In this document: in pieces, positions 17,363-25,532 of the stretch
Layout of the letters: every line of letters begins with the position of its first letter
Position numbering within the stretch: position 1 is the first letter of the stretch
NCBI GenBank assembly: GCA_045655005.1
Contig: JAZOOJ010000006.1
Location: 73,245 to 137,244 of the forward strand
Source: UMGS1908 sp045655005
Lineage (GTDB): Bacteria; Bacillota; Clostridia; Christensenellales; UBA1242
DNA length: 64,000 nt
Reading direction: 5' to 3'
Translations under genes and position numbers: made by a program
The notes under the pieces: model-generated
The model's input: the letters and a program-made list of their open reading frames with translations, nothing else
Database searches by the model: none
Told to the model about the DNA's origin: nothing

Positions 17363-19576
17363 GTGTATGCTCAGGTAATAGTTGATATTGCAAGTTCAAA
17401 TATAGATAAGATATTTGATTATGCGATAACAGAAGATGAAGTATGGCAAGTTGGTTCAAGGGTCTTGGTTCCGTTCGGGAACAGGCGAATTGAAGGCTTT
17501 ATTATATCAAAATCTGAAACAACAAGCTATGATGAAAGTAAAGTAAAGTCGGTCATCGAAGTATTGGACCCTATGCCAGTTATAACAAAAGAGCAATTAA
17601 GTCTTTCAGAATTTATGAAAGAAAGGTTTCATATTGGTTACGCAGATTGTTTTCGGCTTTTTTTACCTCCAGAACTTAGAAGTGGAAAAGTTGGTGATAT
17701 TTTCAAATACATTATTAAAATCGCCAATATTAATGAAATCTCTCAATATAAAAATAATTTAAAGAAAAATGCGACAGCGCAAATTGCATTAATCGATTTT
17801 TTGATAGATAATCCAGACGGAGTTGAAAGAGTTTTTTTAAATAAGAGGTTTGGGAACTCTGCTTTACAAAAATTAAAAAAACTTGGTTTAGTAGTTGAGC
17901 GTGCTGAGCAAGTAAAGCGTATTCCATACAGTGATTTAGACGGAATAGAAAAAAAAGAAATCACATTAACAAAGTTGCAACAATCGGCGGTTGATACAAT
18001 TCTTGCAGATACCAACCAAAGTTATTTATTGCACGGAATTACAGGAAGCGGAAAAACCGAAGTTTATATGAATGTAATTAAAGATGTACTAAAAAATGGT
18101 AAATCCGCACTAATGCTTGTACCTGAGATTTCTCTTACTCCGCAAGTGCTTCAAAATTTCAAATCAAGATTTGGAGATAGTATTGCACTTATTCATAGTG
18201 GGCTTTCAGCAGGCGAACGATTTGATGAGTGGAAAAGAATATTGCTAGGAGAAGCAAAAATTGTAATTGGAGCAAGGTCTGCAATATTTACGCCAATTCA
18301 AAACCTTGGTGTGATTATTATTGATGAAGAACACGAGCAAACCTATAACAGTGAAAGCCACCCACGGTATACAACAAGCGAAGTCGCTGAATTTAGAAGA
18401 CTATTTAATGATTGTATTTTAGTATTAGGAAGTGCAACACCATCGATGGTTTCTTATCATAAAGCAATGACAAAAGATTATAAGTTAATAGAAATGTTAG
18501 AGCGTGTTAATGGTAAGAAATTACCGCCTATTGAAATTGTTGATATGGGCAGAGAAGTAAGGCTTGGGAATTCGGGTATATTTTCCAATCTCTTAATAAG
18601 TGAACTTGAAAAAACAGTCGAGAATGGCAATCAAGCTATTATATTCATAAATAGACGTGGATATGCTTCTTTTATTCAGTGTAGAGAATGTGGCTGGGTC
18701 GCAAAGTGTCCCGATTGCGATGTATCGCTAGCTTATCATAAATCTGAAAGCACACTTAAATGTCACTATTGTGGAAATCGTTTTAAGGTATTCAGTGAAT
18801 GCCCAGAATGTCATAGCGAAAGCATAAGATATGGCTCTATCGGCACGGAAAGGGTTGTAAGTGAATTGCAAAGCCTTTTCCCTGACGTGAAAATTTTACG
18901 AATGGATAACGATGTGACAAGAACAAAAGATGCACATTTAAAGATTTTGCAGAAGTTTAGGAATAAAGACGCTCAAATTCTTGTTGGAACACAAATGGTC
19001 GCAAAAGGACATGATTTTCCAAGTGTAACTTTGGTGGGTATTATTGAGCCAGATATAACTCTTTATCAAAACAGTTATCTAGCGACAGAAAAAACTTTTG
19101 CATTGGTGACTCAGGTCGCAGGAAGAGCAGGAAGAGCGTTGGCAGACGGTCAAGTGGTTTTACAGTCCTTTTCGCCAAATCACTATGTTTATAAATTGGC
19201 GTCAAGTTACGATTATATGGCTTTCTATAACAAAGAGATAAATATAAGAGAGGTAACAAAATTTCCGCCATATTCAACAATTGTAAGAATTTTATTTACA
19301 AGTGAAGACGAAGCACTTGCAATTGAGCAATTAAAAGTGTATTATAATAAGGTAAATCAAATAAAGGCGTCTTCACCAGATAGCTCGTTCATATATTTAA
19401 ACAAGATGAAATCTCCATTAAATATGATTATGAAAAAATATAGGTTTCAAATCATTATGAGATTGTCAAAAGAATATGAACAAACAATAATTACAAAACT
19501 CTTTGAAATAGATAGGGAATATAAATCAAAAAATGTTCAGACGTTTATTGAGATAAACGCATCTGATTTGAGGTAA
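17363..19576 (+). CDS. priA: Primosomal replication restart helicase PriA
   Basis: 737 residues from GTG 17363, with AGGAGAG upstream. It has the N-terminal 3'-DNA-binding domain (YAQVIVDIASSNIDKIFDYA), superfamily 2 helicase motifs (GITGSGKTEVYMN, IDEEHE, GSATPS, QVAGRAGR) and the inserted zinc-binding region with paired cysteines (CRECGW, CPDCD, CHYCG, CPECH). PriA recognises stalled forks and loads the replicative helicase. It lies between rpoZ and def, as in Bacillus apart from the missing coaBC. Confidence 0.96.
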   Translation: MYAQVIVDIASSNIDKIFDYAITEDEVWQVGSRVLVPFGNRRIEGFIISKSETTSYDESKVKSVIEVLDPMPVITKEQLSLSEFMKERFHIGYADCFRLFLPPELRSGKVGDIFKYIIKIANINEISQYKNNLKKNATAQIALIDFLIDNPDGVERVFLNKRFGNSALQKLKKLGLVVERAEQVKRIPYSDLDGIEKKEITLTKLQQSAVDTILADTNQSYLLHGITGSGKTEVYMNVIKDVLKNGKSALMLVPEISLTPQVLQNFKSRFGDSIALIHSGLSAGERFDEWKRILLGEAKIVIGARSAIFTPIQNLGVIIIDEEHEQTYNSESHPRYTTSEVAEFRRLFNDCILVLGSATPSMVSYHKAMTKDYKLIEMLERVNGKKLPPIEIVDMGREVRLGNSGIFSNLLISELEKTVENGNQAIIFINRRGYASFIQCRECGWVAKCPDCDVSLAYHKSESTLKCHYCGNRFKVFSECPECHSESIRYGSIGTERVVSELQSLFPDVKILRMDNDVTRTKDAHLKILQKFRNKDAQILVGTQMVAKGHDFPSVTLVGIIEPDITLYQNSYLATEKTFALVTQVAGRAGRALADGQVVLQSFSPNHYVYKLASSYDYMAFYNKEINIREVTKFPPYSTIVRILFTSEDEALAIEQLKVYYNKVNQIKASSPDSSFIYLNKMKSPLNMIMKKYRFQIIMRLSKEYEQTIITKLFEIDREYKSKNVQTFIEINASDLR

Positions 19577-19582
19577 TAAAGA

Positions 19583-20059
19583 ATGGCAATAAGAAGAATT
19601 TTAAAAATTGATAATAAAGAAGATTTGGAGTTTTTAAGGAAAAAATCGAAACCAGTTGAAAATTTTGATGCAAGACTAAAAACACTACTTGAAGATATGA
19701 AAGAAACTGTAAGACGTGCAGATGGTGCGGGATTATCGGCTGTGCAAATTGGGGTTTTAAAAAGAGTATTTATTATAATTGATGATAATGATGAAGTTGT
19801 TGAATTTATTAATCCAGAGATTATAGAATCAAGTGGAAGTTGTCCAATACTTGAAGAAGGGTGTTTAAGTGTCCCAAAAAGTTATGGCAAAGTAAAAAGA
19901 CCTAATATAGTAATTGTTAAAGCCTGTGACAGAGACGGGAAGGAGTTTAAAAAACAATTTGTTGGATTTTCTGCCAAGGCAGTTTGTCATGAAAGCGACC
20001 ATTTAGACGGTGTATTATTCATAGATAAAACGATAGATGATATTCAAAAAATAAAGTAA
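19583..20059 (+). CDS. def: Peptide deformylase
   Basis: 158 residues. All three deformylase motifs are present: GAGLSAVQIG (motif 1, Ser for the more usual Ala), EEGCLSVP (motif 2, the metal-binding Cys) and CHESDHLDG (motif 3, HExxH). It removes the N-formyl group from nascent proteins. It follows priA by six bases and precedes fmt, its functional partner. Confidence 0.96.
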   Translation: MAIRRILKIDNKEDLEFLRKKSKPVENFDARLKTLLEDMKETVRRADGAGLSAVQIGVLKRVFIIIDDNDEVVEFINPEIIESSGSCPILEEGCLSVPKSYGKVKRPNIVIVKACDRDGKEFKKQFVGFSAKAVCHESDHLDGVLFIDKTIDDIQKIK

Positions 20060-20071
20060 GGAAAAAAGTAA

Positions 20072-21103
20072 ATGAGAATTATATTTTTAGGAACGCCAGA
20101 GTTTTCAATACCAACATTAAAAGCTATATATGAGAGCAAACACGAAGTAATTGCTATTATCTCTCAACCTGACAGAGTTCAAGATAGGGGCAGAAAGATT
20201 GTCTTTTCCCCAGTTAAAGAGTTTGCACTAGAACATAATATACCAATATATCAATTTGAAAAGATATCAAGAGATGGGGTGGAAATTATAAAGGAATTAG
20301 ATCCTGATATTATGGTAACTGCGAGCTATGGTCAAATAATATCACAAGAAATAATTAATTTGCCTAAGTATGGGATAATTAATGTACATGCGTCACTTTT
20401 GCCAGAGTTTCGTGGGGCTTCTCCAATTCAAACTGCAATAATGAAAGGTTGCGAAAAAACAGGTGTTACTATTATGAAAACCGAGGCAGGGCTTGATACG
20501 GGTGATATAATTTTAACAGGAGAATTGAATATTGGAGAAAATGAAACAGCAGGCGAATTATCAAAACGCTTGGCTGTATTGGGTGCGGGCTTATTGTTAA
20601 CAGCCCTTGAAAAAATTGAAAGCGGTGATGTCGAATACATAAAACAGTCCCACGTAGATGCAACGATCACAAGAAGAATAAGCAAAGAAGAGGGGAGAAT
20701 TGTTTGGGAAAAATCTGCCTATCAATTGAAGTGTCAAATACTAGGTCAAAACCCATCGCCAATTGCTTACACATTTTTAAATGATACTTGCGTGAAAATT
20801 TATAGGGCTAAAATTGCAGAGGGTGAAGATATAAAAGAAACTCACGAAACAGTTGGTGCGGTTATTGCTCCAACCAGTGCAAAAAGAGGCTTATTTGTTC
20901 AATGTGGAAAGGGCGTTTTAGAAATAGAACAATTACAATTTCCAGGAGGCAAGGTGTTAAAAGGTTCTGAAGCTATAAATGGTCGAAAGGTAAAGTTGGG
21001 AGATGTTTTTGAATATAATAGTGAAATTCAACAAAACAACGCATTAAAACTAAAAGTAAGTGGTGAAAAAACCGAAGTTAATAATTCAATAAAAAGTGAA
21101 TAG
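20072..21103 (+). CDS. fmt: Methionyl-tRNA formyltransferase
   Basis: 343 residues, about 30 longer than usual because of a polar C-terminal tail (from about residue 313, rich in Asn, Lys and Glu). The N-terminal formyltransferase core has FLGTPEFSIPTLKA, the catalytic Asn-His in INVHASLLPEFRGASPIQ and the Asp in GLDTGD. The C-terminal domain follows (RISKEEGRIVWEKSA). It formylates Met-tRNA(fMet) with 10-formyl-THF. The Bacillus gene that comes next, rsmB, is missing. Confidence 0.95.
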   Translation: MRIIFLGTPEFSIPTLKAIYESKHEVIAIISQPDRVQDRGRKIVFSPVKEFALEHNIPIYQFEKISRDGVEIIKELDPDIMVTASYGQIISQEIINLPKYGIINVHASLLPEFRGASPIQTAIMKGCEKTGVTIMKTEAGLDTGDIILTGELNIGENETAGELSKRLAVLGAGLLLTALEKIESGDVEYIKQSHVDATITRRISKEEGRIVWEKSAYQLKCQILGQNPSPIAYTFLNDTCVKIYRAKIAEGEDIKETHETVGAVIAPTSAKRGLFVQCGKGVLEIEQLQFPGGKVLKGSEAINGRKVKLGDVFEYNSEIQQNNALKLKVSGEKTEVNNSIKSE

Positions 21104-21117
21104 GCAAGGAATGAAAT

Positions 21118-22161
21118 ATGAAAGAAAAATTATTAGATTACTCTCTTGATGAGTTAAGAGAAAGATTTGTAGAATTAGGATTTAAAAAATATAGAGCAAC
21201 ACAAGTTTACGAATGGTTGACAAGTTATATTCCTTTTGAGGAGATGTCAAATTTAAGCAAAGAAGACAGGGCAAAACTAAGAGAAAATTTTGTTGACTTA
21301 CCACTAGTAATAGAACAATGTTTTGACAGTAACCAAGACGGAACCAAAAAGTTTTTGTACAGATTAACAGAAACAGGTGATCTGATTGAGGGTGTTCTAT
21401 TGAAGTATAAATATGGATATACTTTATGTGTATCAACGCAAGTTGGTTGTAGAATGGGTTGTAAGTTTTGTGCCAGTGGTCTTGATGGGCTTAAAAGAAA
21501 TTTAACACCGGCTGAAATTTTATCTCAGGTGTTGGCAGTTAATAAGTACATAGGCGGAACAAATACAGACAGGTTAGTTACAAATGTTGTATTAATGGGG
21601 AGTGGTGAGCCTTTTGATAACTATGATAATGTAATCAAGTTTATACGTTTAGTTCAATCTCCAAACAGTTTAAATATTAGTCCAAGAAAGATTACAATTT
21701 CAACATCGGGGCTAGTAGATAAAATTTATGAAATCACAAATCTAGACTTGAAAATGACTTTAACAGTTTCCTTACACGCAACAACAGATTTTGTAAGAAA
21801 AAAGATAATGAAAGTTGCGAACGCTTATAGTATTGACGAACTTTTAAAATCTTTAAAGTTCTATTATGAAAAGACTAATAAGAGAATTGCTTTTGAATAC
21901 ATTTTATTAGATATAAATACAACCGACCAAGATGTGAAAAATATCATTGAAATCAGTCATATGTTTGATTGCCATTTCAATTTTATTAGATATAATTATG
22001 TAAAGGAAAGTGGGTTGACTGGACTGGGCGAAGATGAAATACAAAGATTCTTTAACAAAGTTAAATCTGGTGGTGTTTCTTGTACTGTAAGAAGAACTCT
22101 TGGAAGCGATGTTGAGGGGGCTTGCGGTCAACTTAGAAGAAGATATATAAATAAAGACTAA
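21118..22161 (+). CDS. rlmN: 23S rRNA (adenine2503-C2)-methyltransferase RlmN
   Basis: 347 residues, normal length. The radical-SAM cluster cysteines are Cys111, Cys115 and Cys118 in GCRMGCKFC. GSGEPFDNYDNV and STSGLVDKI are family motifs, and the catalytic resolving cysteine is Cys336 in the GACGQLRRRY end. It methylates A2503 of 23S rRNA and A37 of some tRNAs. The Bacillus neighbours prpC, prkC and rsgA that separate it from rpe are absent here. Confidence 0.96.
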   Translation: MKEKLLDYSLDELRERFVELGFKKYRATQVYEWLTSYIPFEEMSNLSKEDRAKLRENFVDLPLVIEQCFDSNQDGTKKFLYRLTETGDLIEGVLLKYKYGYTLCVSTQVGCRMGCKFCASGLDGLKRNLTPAEILSQVLAVNKYIGGTNTDRLVTNVVLMGSGEPFDNYDNVIKFIRLVQSPNSLNISPRKITISTSGLVDKIYEITNLDLKMTLTVSLHATTDFVRKKIMKVANAYSIDELLKSLKFYYEKTNKRIAFEYILLDINTTDQDVKNIIEISHMFDCHFNFIRYNYVKESGLTGLGEDEIQRFFNKVKSGGVSCTVRRTLGSDVEGACGQLRRRYINKD

Positions 22162-22174
22162 TGGAGAAATATAA

Positions 22175-22837
22175 ATGTTTAAATTTGTAAAAATTTCGCC
22201 AAGCATTATTGCAATAGATTATAACAACGAAGAAGTTTTGTCTGAAAATATTAGTAAATTACAAAATTCTCTTGCGAAATTTATTCACTTAGACGTAATG
22301 GATGGAAAATTTGTAAAGAATACAACATTTAATCACACTTTCGTAGAAAAAGTTAGAGATAAAACAGATTTGCTTTTAGATGTCCATTTAATGGTAGAAA
22401 ATCCTGACGATGTTATTTTGGATTATATAAATGCTGGGGCAGATATTTTAACTGTTCACTTTGAAGCATGCAGAAATATTGAGAAGACTTTAAAAACAAT
22501 AAGAGATAATGGTTGTTTGGCTGGGGTTTCAATAAGTCCCAAAACCGAAGTTTCTGAGATAGAACACTTGGTTGTGAATGGCTTAGTGGACTTAGTTCTT
22601 GTTATGAGTGTAGAACCAGGGGCGTGTGGGCAACAATTTATACCAGAAACAGCATTAAAAGTGTCTGAATTAAGAGATATGGATAAGTCCGTTGAGATAG
22701 AAGTCGATGGCGGAATTAACGTTAAGAATGCTAAGATGCTAAGAAAATTAGGAGCAACAATTCTTGTTTCAGGAGCAACAATTTTTAATTCATCAGACAT
22801 TAATCAAATAATTAATCAGTTAAGAGGAAAAGAATAG
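22175..22837 (+). CDS. rpe: Ribulose-phosphate 3-epimerase
   Basis: 220 residues, TIM-barrel epimerase. Motifs: HLDVMDGKFVKNTTF, DVHLMVENPDD, LTVHFEA, VMSVEPGACGQQFIPE and EVDGGINVKNA. The catalytic aspartates lie in the DVMDG and EVDGG motifs and metal-binding histidines are present. Small departures from the usual consensus (IDYNNE near the start, SVEPGACGQ instead of SVNPGFGGQ) do not touch the catalytic residues. It interconverts ribulose-5-P and xylulose-5-P. The rpe-spoVM-rpmB order follows Bacillus, without thiN. Confidence 0.93.
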   Translation: MFKFVKISPSIIAIDYNNEEVLSENISKLQNSLAKFIHLDVMDGKFVKNTTFNHTFVEKVRDKTDLLLDVHLMVENPDDVILDYINAGADILTVHFEACRNIEKTLKTIRDNGCLAGVSISPKTEVSEIEHLVVNGLVDLVLVMSVEPGACGQQFIPETALKVSELRDMDKSVEIEVDGGINVKNAKMLRKLGATILVSGATIFNSSDINQIINQLRGKE

Positions 22838-22839
22838 TT

Positions 22840-22868
22840 TTGACGATAAAAAATTAACAGCATATATT
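22840..22868 (+). promoter_or_regulatory. Candidate spoVM promoter
   Basis: TTGACG at 22840-22845 and TATATT at 22863-22868 with a 17-base spacer fit SigA. The overlapping CATATATT also resembles a SigE -10 (CATACAAT), but no SigE -35 is seen at the right distance. Confidence 0.45.
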
Positions 22869-22887
22869 GAAATATGGGAGGGGAGAT

Positions 22888-22986
22888 ATGACAATATGCT
22901 GTATTAAGGCGCCAAAGGCAATCGGCGCAATATTAAAAGTTTTTGTTAAGACAAATAAGGATAGGACAAGGGTTGAAAACAAATAA
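22888..22986 (+). CDS. spoVM: Stage V sporulation protein SpoVM
   Basis: A 32-residue micro-ORF starting MTICCIKAPKAIGAIL, preceded by a strong GGGAGGGG SD at 22876-22883 and followed by a terminator. Compared with B. subtilis SpoVM (26 residues, MKFYTIKLPKFLGGIV), Ile6, Lys7, Pro9, Lys10, Gly13 and Ile15 fall at identical positions, including the proline needed for its unusual membrane helix. The setting is also right: after rpe, with rpmB on the opposite strand and yloU-fakA beyond. SpoVM is an amphipathic helix that senses the curved forespore surface and anchors the SpoIVA coat base. Confidence 0.85.
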   Translation: MTICCIKAPKAIGAILKVFVKTNKDRTRVENK

Positions 22987-22990
22987 AACA

Positions 22991-23030
22991 AAAGCACTAT
23001 TTTGTAAATCAAAATAGTGCTTTTTATTTT
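22991..23030. terminator. Bidirectional terminator between spoVM and rpmB
   Basis: A 14-bp perfect stem, AAAGCACTATTTTG / CAAAATAGTGCTTT, loop TAAAT, with T-rich ends on both strands. It ends spoVM on the plus strand and rpmB on the minus strand. Confidence 0.9.
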
Positions 23031-23039
23031 AATTTGATG

Positions 23040-23222
23040 TTAGTTATTTTTTGTGCCTTTCATACACTTTGTGCATACATAGGCTTTTTGAACTTTTCCA
23101 TCAACTTCCACTTGAACTTTTTGGATGTTTGGGTTGGTTACTCTTTTTGTTTTTACATTTGAGTGGCTAACATTGTTTCCAGTCATTTTACCTTTACCAC
23201 AAATAGAACAAACTCTGCTCAT
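23040..23222 (-). CDS. rpmB: 50S ribosomal protein L28
   Basis: 60 residues. The start at 23222 gives the family N-terminus MSRVCSICGKG; five upstream codons are open but non-family, and AGGAGG lies correctly before 23222. It is the zinc-binding type with CSIC near the start and CTKC near the end. It lies on the minus strand between spoVM and yloU, exactly as in Bacillus. Confidence 0.95.
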   Translation of the reverse strand: MSRVCSICGKGKMTGNNVSHSNVKTKRVTNPNIQKVQVEVDGKVQKAYVCTKCMKGTKNN

Positions 23223-23257
23223 TACTTTTCCTCCCAACTTTAATTTTCACAATGGGT

Positions 23258-23286
23258 ATATTACCATATTTATTATATTTTTGCAA
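23258..23286 (-). promoter_or_regulatory. rpmB promoter
   Basis: On the minus strand, TTGCAA (23281-23286) and TAATAT (23258-23263) with a 17-base spacer. Confidence 0.65.
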
Positions 23287-23347
23287 CACTTTTTTATAAA
23301 ATTTATATAAATTTTCGATATTTGGCATATAATTATTAAAAATATCC

Positions 23348-23376
23348 TTGATATTTAAGTTAAGATGTTGTAAAAT
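23348..23376 (+). promoter_or_regulatory. yloU-fakA promoter
   Basis: TTGATA at 23348-23353 and TAAAAT at 23371-23376 with a 17-base spacer, 55 bases before the yloU start. Confidence 0.65.
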
Positions 23377-23431
23377 AGTAGTTGATTTAATAGGTGTGTG
23401 CCTATTAAAAATTTTTGTTAGGAGAGATTTT

Positions 23432-23782
23432 GTGGCAGTTTCAACAGAAAATTCAAATGGTGTAATAAGTATAACTGATGAATCTATTGCTCTTGTTGTT
23501 GGACATACAACTCTTGAATGTTATGGAGTTGTTGATTTAGTTGCAAGGACTTTATTGGAAAATTTACTTGAACTTTTCAAGAAGCGTTCAAAATCTCGTG
23601 GCATTAAGATTTTGACAATTGGCGACAGGATTCATATTGATTTAGATATTATATTAAAATATGGCGTTTCAATTAATGCAGTTGCTGAATCTGTACGTCG
23701 TTCAGTTAAGTATAATGTAGAACAATTTACCGGAATGCTTGTTGATAGTATTAATATCAACGTGGTTGGCGTTAAGGTATAA
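23432..23782 (+). CDS. yloU: Asp23/Gls24 family protein YloU
   Basis: 116 residues from GTG 23432, with TTAGGAGAG upstream; the frame is open to 23348 but that stretch overlaps the promoter. The family pattern is clear: NGVISITDESIALVVGHTTLECYGVVDLVA and an end of NINVVGVKV. As in Bacillus it directly precedes fakA (yloV) and follows rpmB. The role is not firmly known. It is the second Asp23-family member in the window. Confidence 0.85.
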   Translation: MAVSTENSNGVISITDESIALVVGHTTLECYGVVDLVARTLLENLLELFKKRSKSRGIKILTIGDRIHIDLDIILKYGVSINAVAESVRRSVKYNVEQFTGMLVDSININVVGVKV

Positions 23783-23807
23783 TTGAGAGAGATACAGGAG
23801 ATTTAAA

Positions 23808-25454
23808 ATGGCTAAAACAATTTCAGGTGCTGCATTTAGAAAAATGATTATAAGCGGTGCCAATTATTTGGAAAAGAACAAAGAATATGTTGACTCGTTA
23901 AACGTTTTTCCAGTCCCAGACGGTGACACAGGAACAAATATGTCTTTAACAATGCGTTCAGCAATTAAAGAACTTAATTTGGTAACAAGTAACGATATTG
24001 AACAACTTGCAAGTGCAGTTGCTAAGGGCGCTTTAAAAGGAGCAAGAGGTAACTCAGGAGTTATCCTATCTCAAATCTTAAAAGGTTTTACAACAGTATT
24101 AGCTCATGAAAAGAATATTACATCAAAAGCATTTGCAAAAGCTTTAAAAGAAGGTTCTTCTGTTGCGTATGATGCGGTTACAAAACCTAAGGAAGGAACA
24201 ATTTTAACAGTTATCAGAATGATGTCCGAAGAGTCTGTTGATATTGCAAAAAAATATTCCGACCTTGCAGAGTTTTTACAACATACCTTAGAAGCTGGCG
24301 AGGAAGTATTAAAGCAGACACCAGAGATGTTACCGGTATTAAAGAAAGCTGGTGTTGTAGACGCTGGTGGCAGAGGACTACTTGTTATTCTTTCAGGATT
24401 CTATCAAATGCTTGCTGGAAATGAAGTTGAAATTGCTCTTGATTTTGAGGGCGATAAGGTAGAAAGTGCAGATGCTGCATTTGAAAATATAAACGTAGAT
24501 TATAATGACTTGGCTGAGATTGAATTTGCGTATTGTACCGAATTTTGGATTATTAATCTAAATGGCAAAACAACATCAGCTGATATTGATAGACTTCGTG
24601 AAGAATTAATGGAACTTGGTGACAGTGTTATATGTATCGGCGACTTAAACGGGGTTCACGTTCACGTTCACACAAACTCACCGGGTGTTGCTTTAACAAA
24701 AGCACTTGCTCTTGGAGAAGTTGACACAATAAAAATTGAAAATATGCTTGAACAATTCCGTTCATTAAAGGGACGTCAACAAGTTCAAGAAGAATTAAAA
24801 CCTATTGGAATGGTTGCGATTTGTGCCGGTGAAGGCTTAGCTACAATATTTAAAGATTTGAATGTTGACTATGTGATTGAGGGCGGTCAAACAATGAACC
24901 CGAGCGCCGAAGACATTGCAGCAGCGGTTGAAAAAGTGAAGGCGGAAACAGTATTTGTTCTTCCAAATAACAAAAACATTATTTTGGCAGCTGAACTTGC
25001 AAAAGACCTTTCAAGAAGAAATTTGGTAGTTGTTCCAACAACATCTGTACCGCAAGGAATTACAGCGGCAATTAATTTAAATCCAGACGATAGTGTCGAA
25101 ACCAATCTTGCTAATATGGCAACATCAATTGACACTGTGGTAACAGGTTCTGTAACATATGCAGTTCGTGCAACGCATATTGATGGATTTAAGTTAAAAG
25201 AAGGCGATATTATTGGTCTTGACAATAAGAATATTATTGCAAAGGGTGAAGATGTGAGTGCCGTAACCGAGGAAGTAGTAGAAAAATTAATTAACCCAGA
25301 TATTATGTCAATAACATTATTCTATGGACAAGATGTTCAACAAGCAGAAGCAGAAGTTTTAGCTGAAAAAATTGCAAGTAAACATCCAGATATTGAAGTT
25401 GATTTCCACTACGGTGGACAACCATTATATTACTATATGGTATCACTTGAATAA
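23808..25454 (+). CDS. fakA: Fatty acid kinase catalytic subunit FakA (DAK2 domain, YloV)
   Basis: 548 residues, family length. The N-terminal DAK2 kinase domain has VFPVPDGDTGTNMSLT and KGARGNSGVILSQ. The middle DegV-associated domain includes the HVHVHTNSPG segment. FakA phosphorylates fatty acids held by a FakB (DegV) protein, which feeds exogenous or recycled fatty acids into phospholipid synthesis. No fakB is in this window. In Bacillus sdaAB-sdaAA lie between this gene and recG; they are absent here. Confidence 0.93.
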   Translation: MAKTISGAAFRKMIISGANYLEKNKEYVDSLNVFPVPDGDTGTNMSLTMRSAIKELNLVTSNDIEQLASAVAKGALKGARGNSGVILSQILKGFTTVLAHEKNITSKAFAKALKEGSSVAYDAVTKPKEGTILTVIRMMSEESVDIAKKYSDLAEFLQHTLEAGEEVLKQTPEMLPVLKKAGVVDAGGRGLLVILSGFYQMLAGNEVEIALDFEGDKVESADAAFENINVDYNDLAEIEFAYCTEFWIINLNGKTTSADIDRLREELMELGDSVICIGDLNGVHVHVHTNSPGVALTKALALGEVDTIKIENMLEQFRSLKGRQQVQEELKPIGMVAICAGEGLATIFKDLNVDYVIEGGQTMNPSAEDIAAAVEKVKAETVFVLPNNKNIILAAELAKDLSRRNLVVVPTTSVPQGITAAINLNPDDSVETNLANMATSIDTVVTGSVTYAVRATHIDGFKLKEGDIIGLDNKNIIAKGEDVSAVTEEVVEKLINPDIMSITLFYGQDVQQAEAEVLAEKIASKHPDIEVDFHYGGQPLYYYMVSLE

Positions 25455-25460
25455 ATTACT

Positions 25461-25497
25461 AAAAGAACAATTCGTAAAAAGAATTGTTCTTTTTTAT
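25461..25497 (+). terminator. fakA terminator
   Basis: AAAAGAACAATTC pairs with GAATTGTTCTTTT (loop GTAAAAA), followed by a run of T. Confidence 0.9.
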
Positions 25498-25532
25498 TGT
25501 AAAAAATAAAATTTATATGATAATATATTAAT
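25497..25532 (+). promoter_or_regulatory. recG promoter with little or no leader
   Basis: TTGTAA (25497-25502) and TAATAT (25521-25526), spacer 18. The ATG at 25533 begins about seven bases after the -10, where transcription should start, and no SD is visible. This suggests a leaderless or near-leaderless mRNA. Confidence 0.45.

Noticed and set aside
23125..23310. Plus-strand ORF of 61 codons opposite rpmB
   Set aside because: It is the shadow of L28, which has its own promoter and SD on the minus strand.
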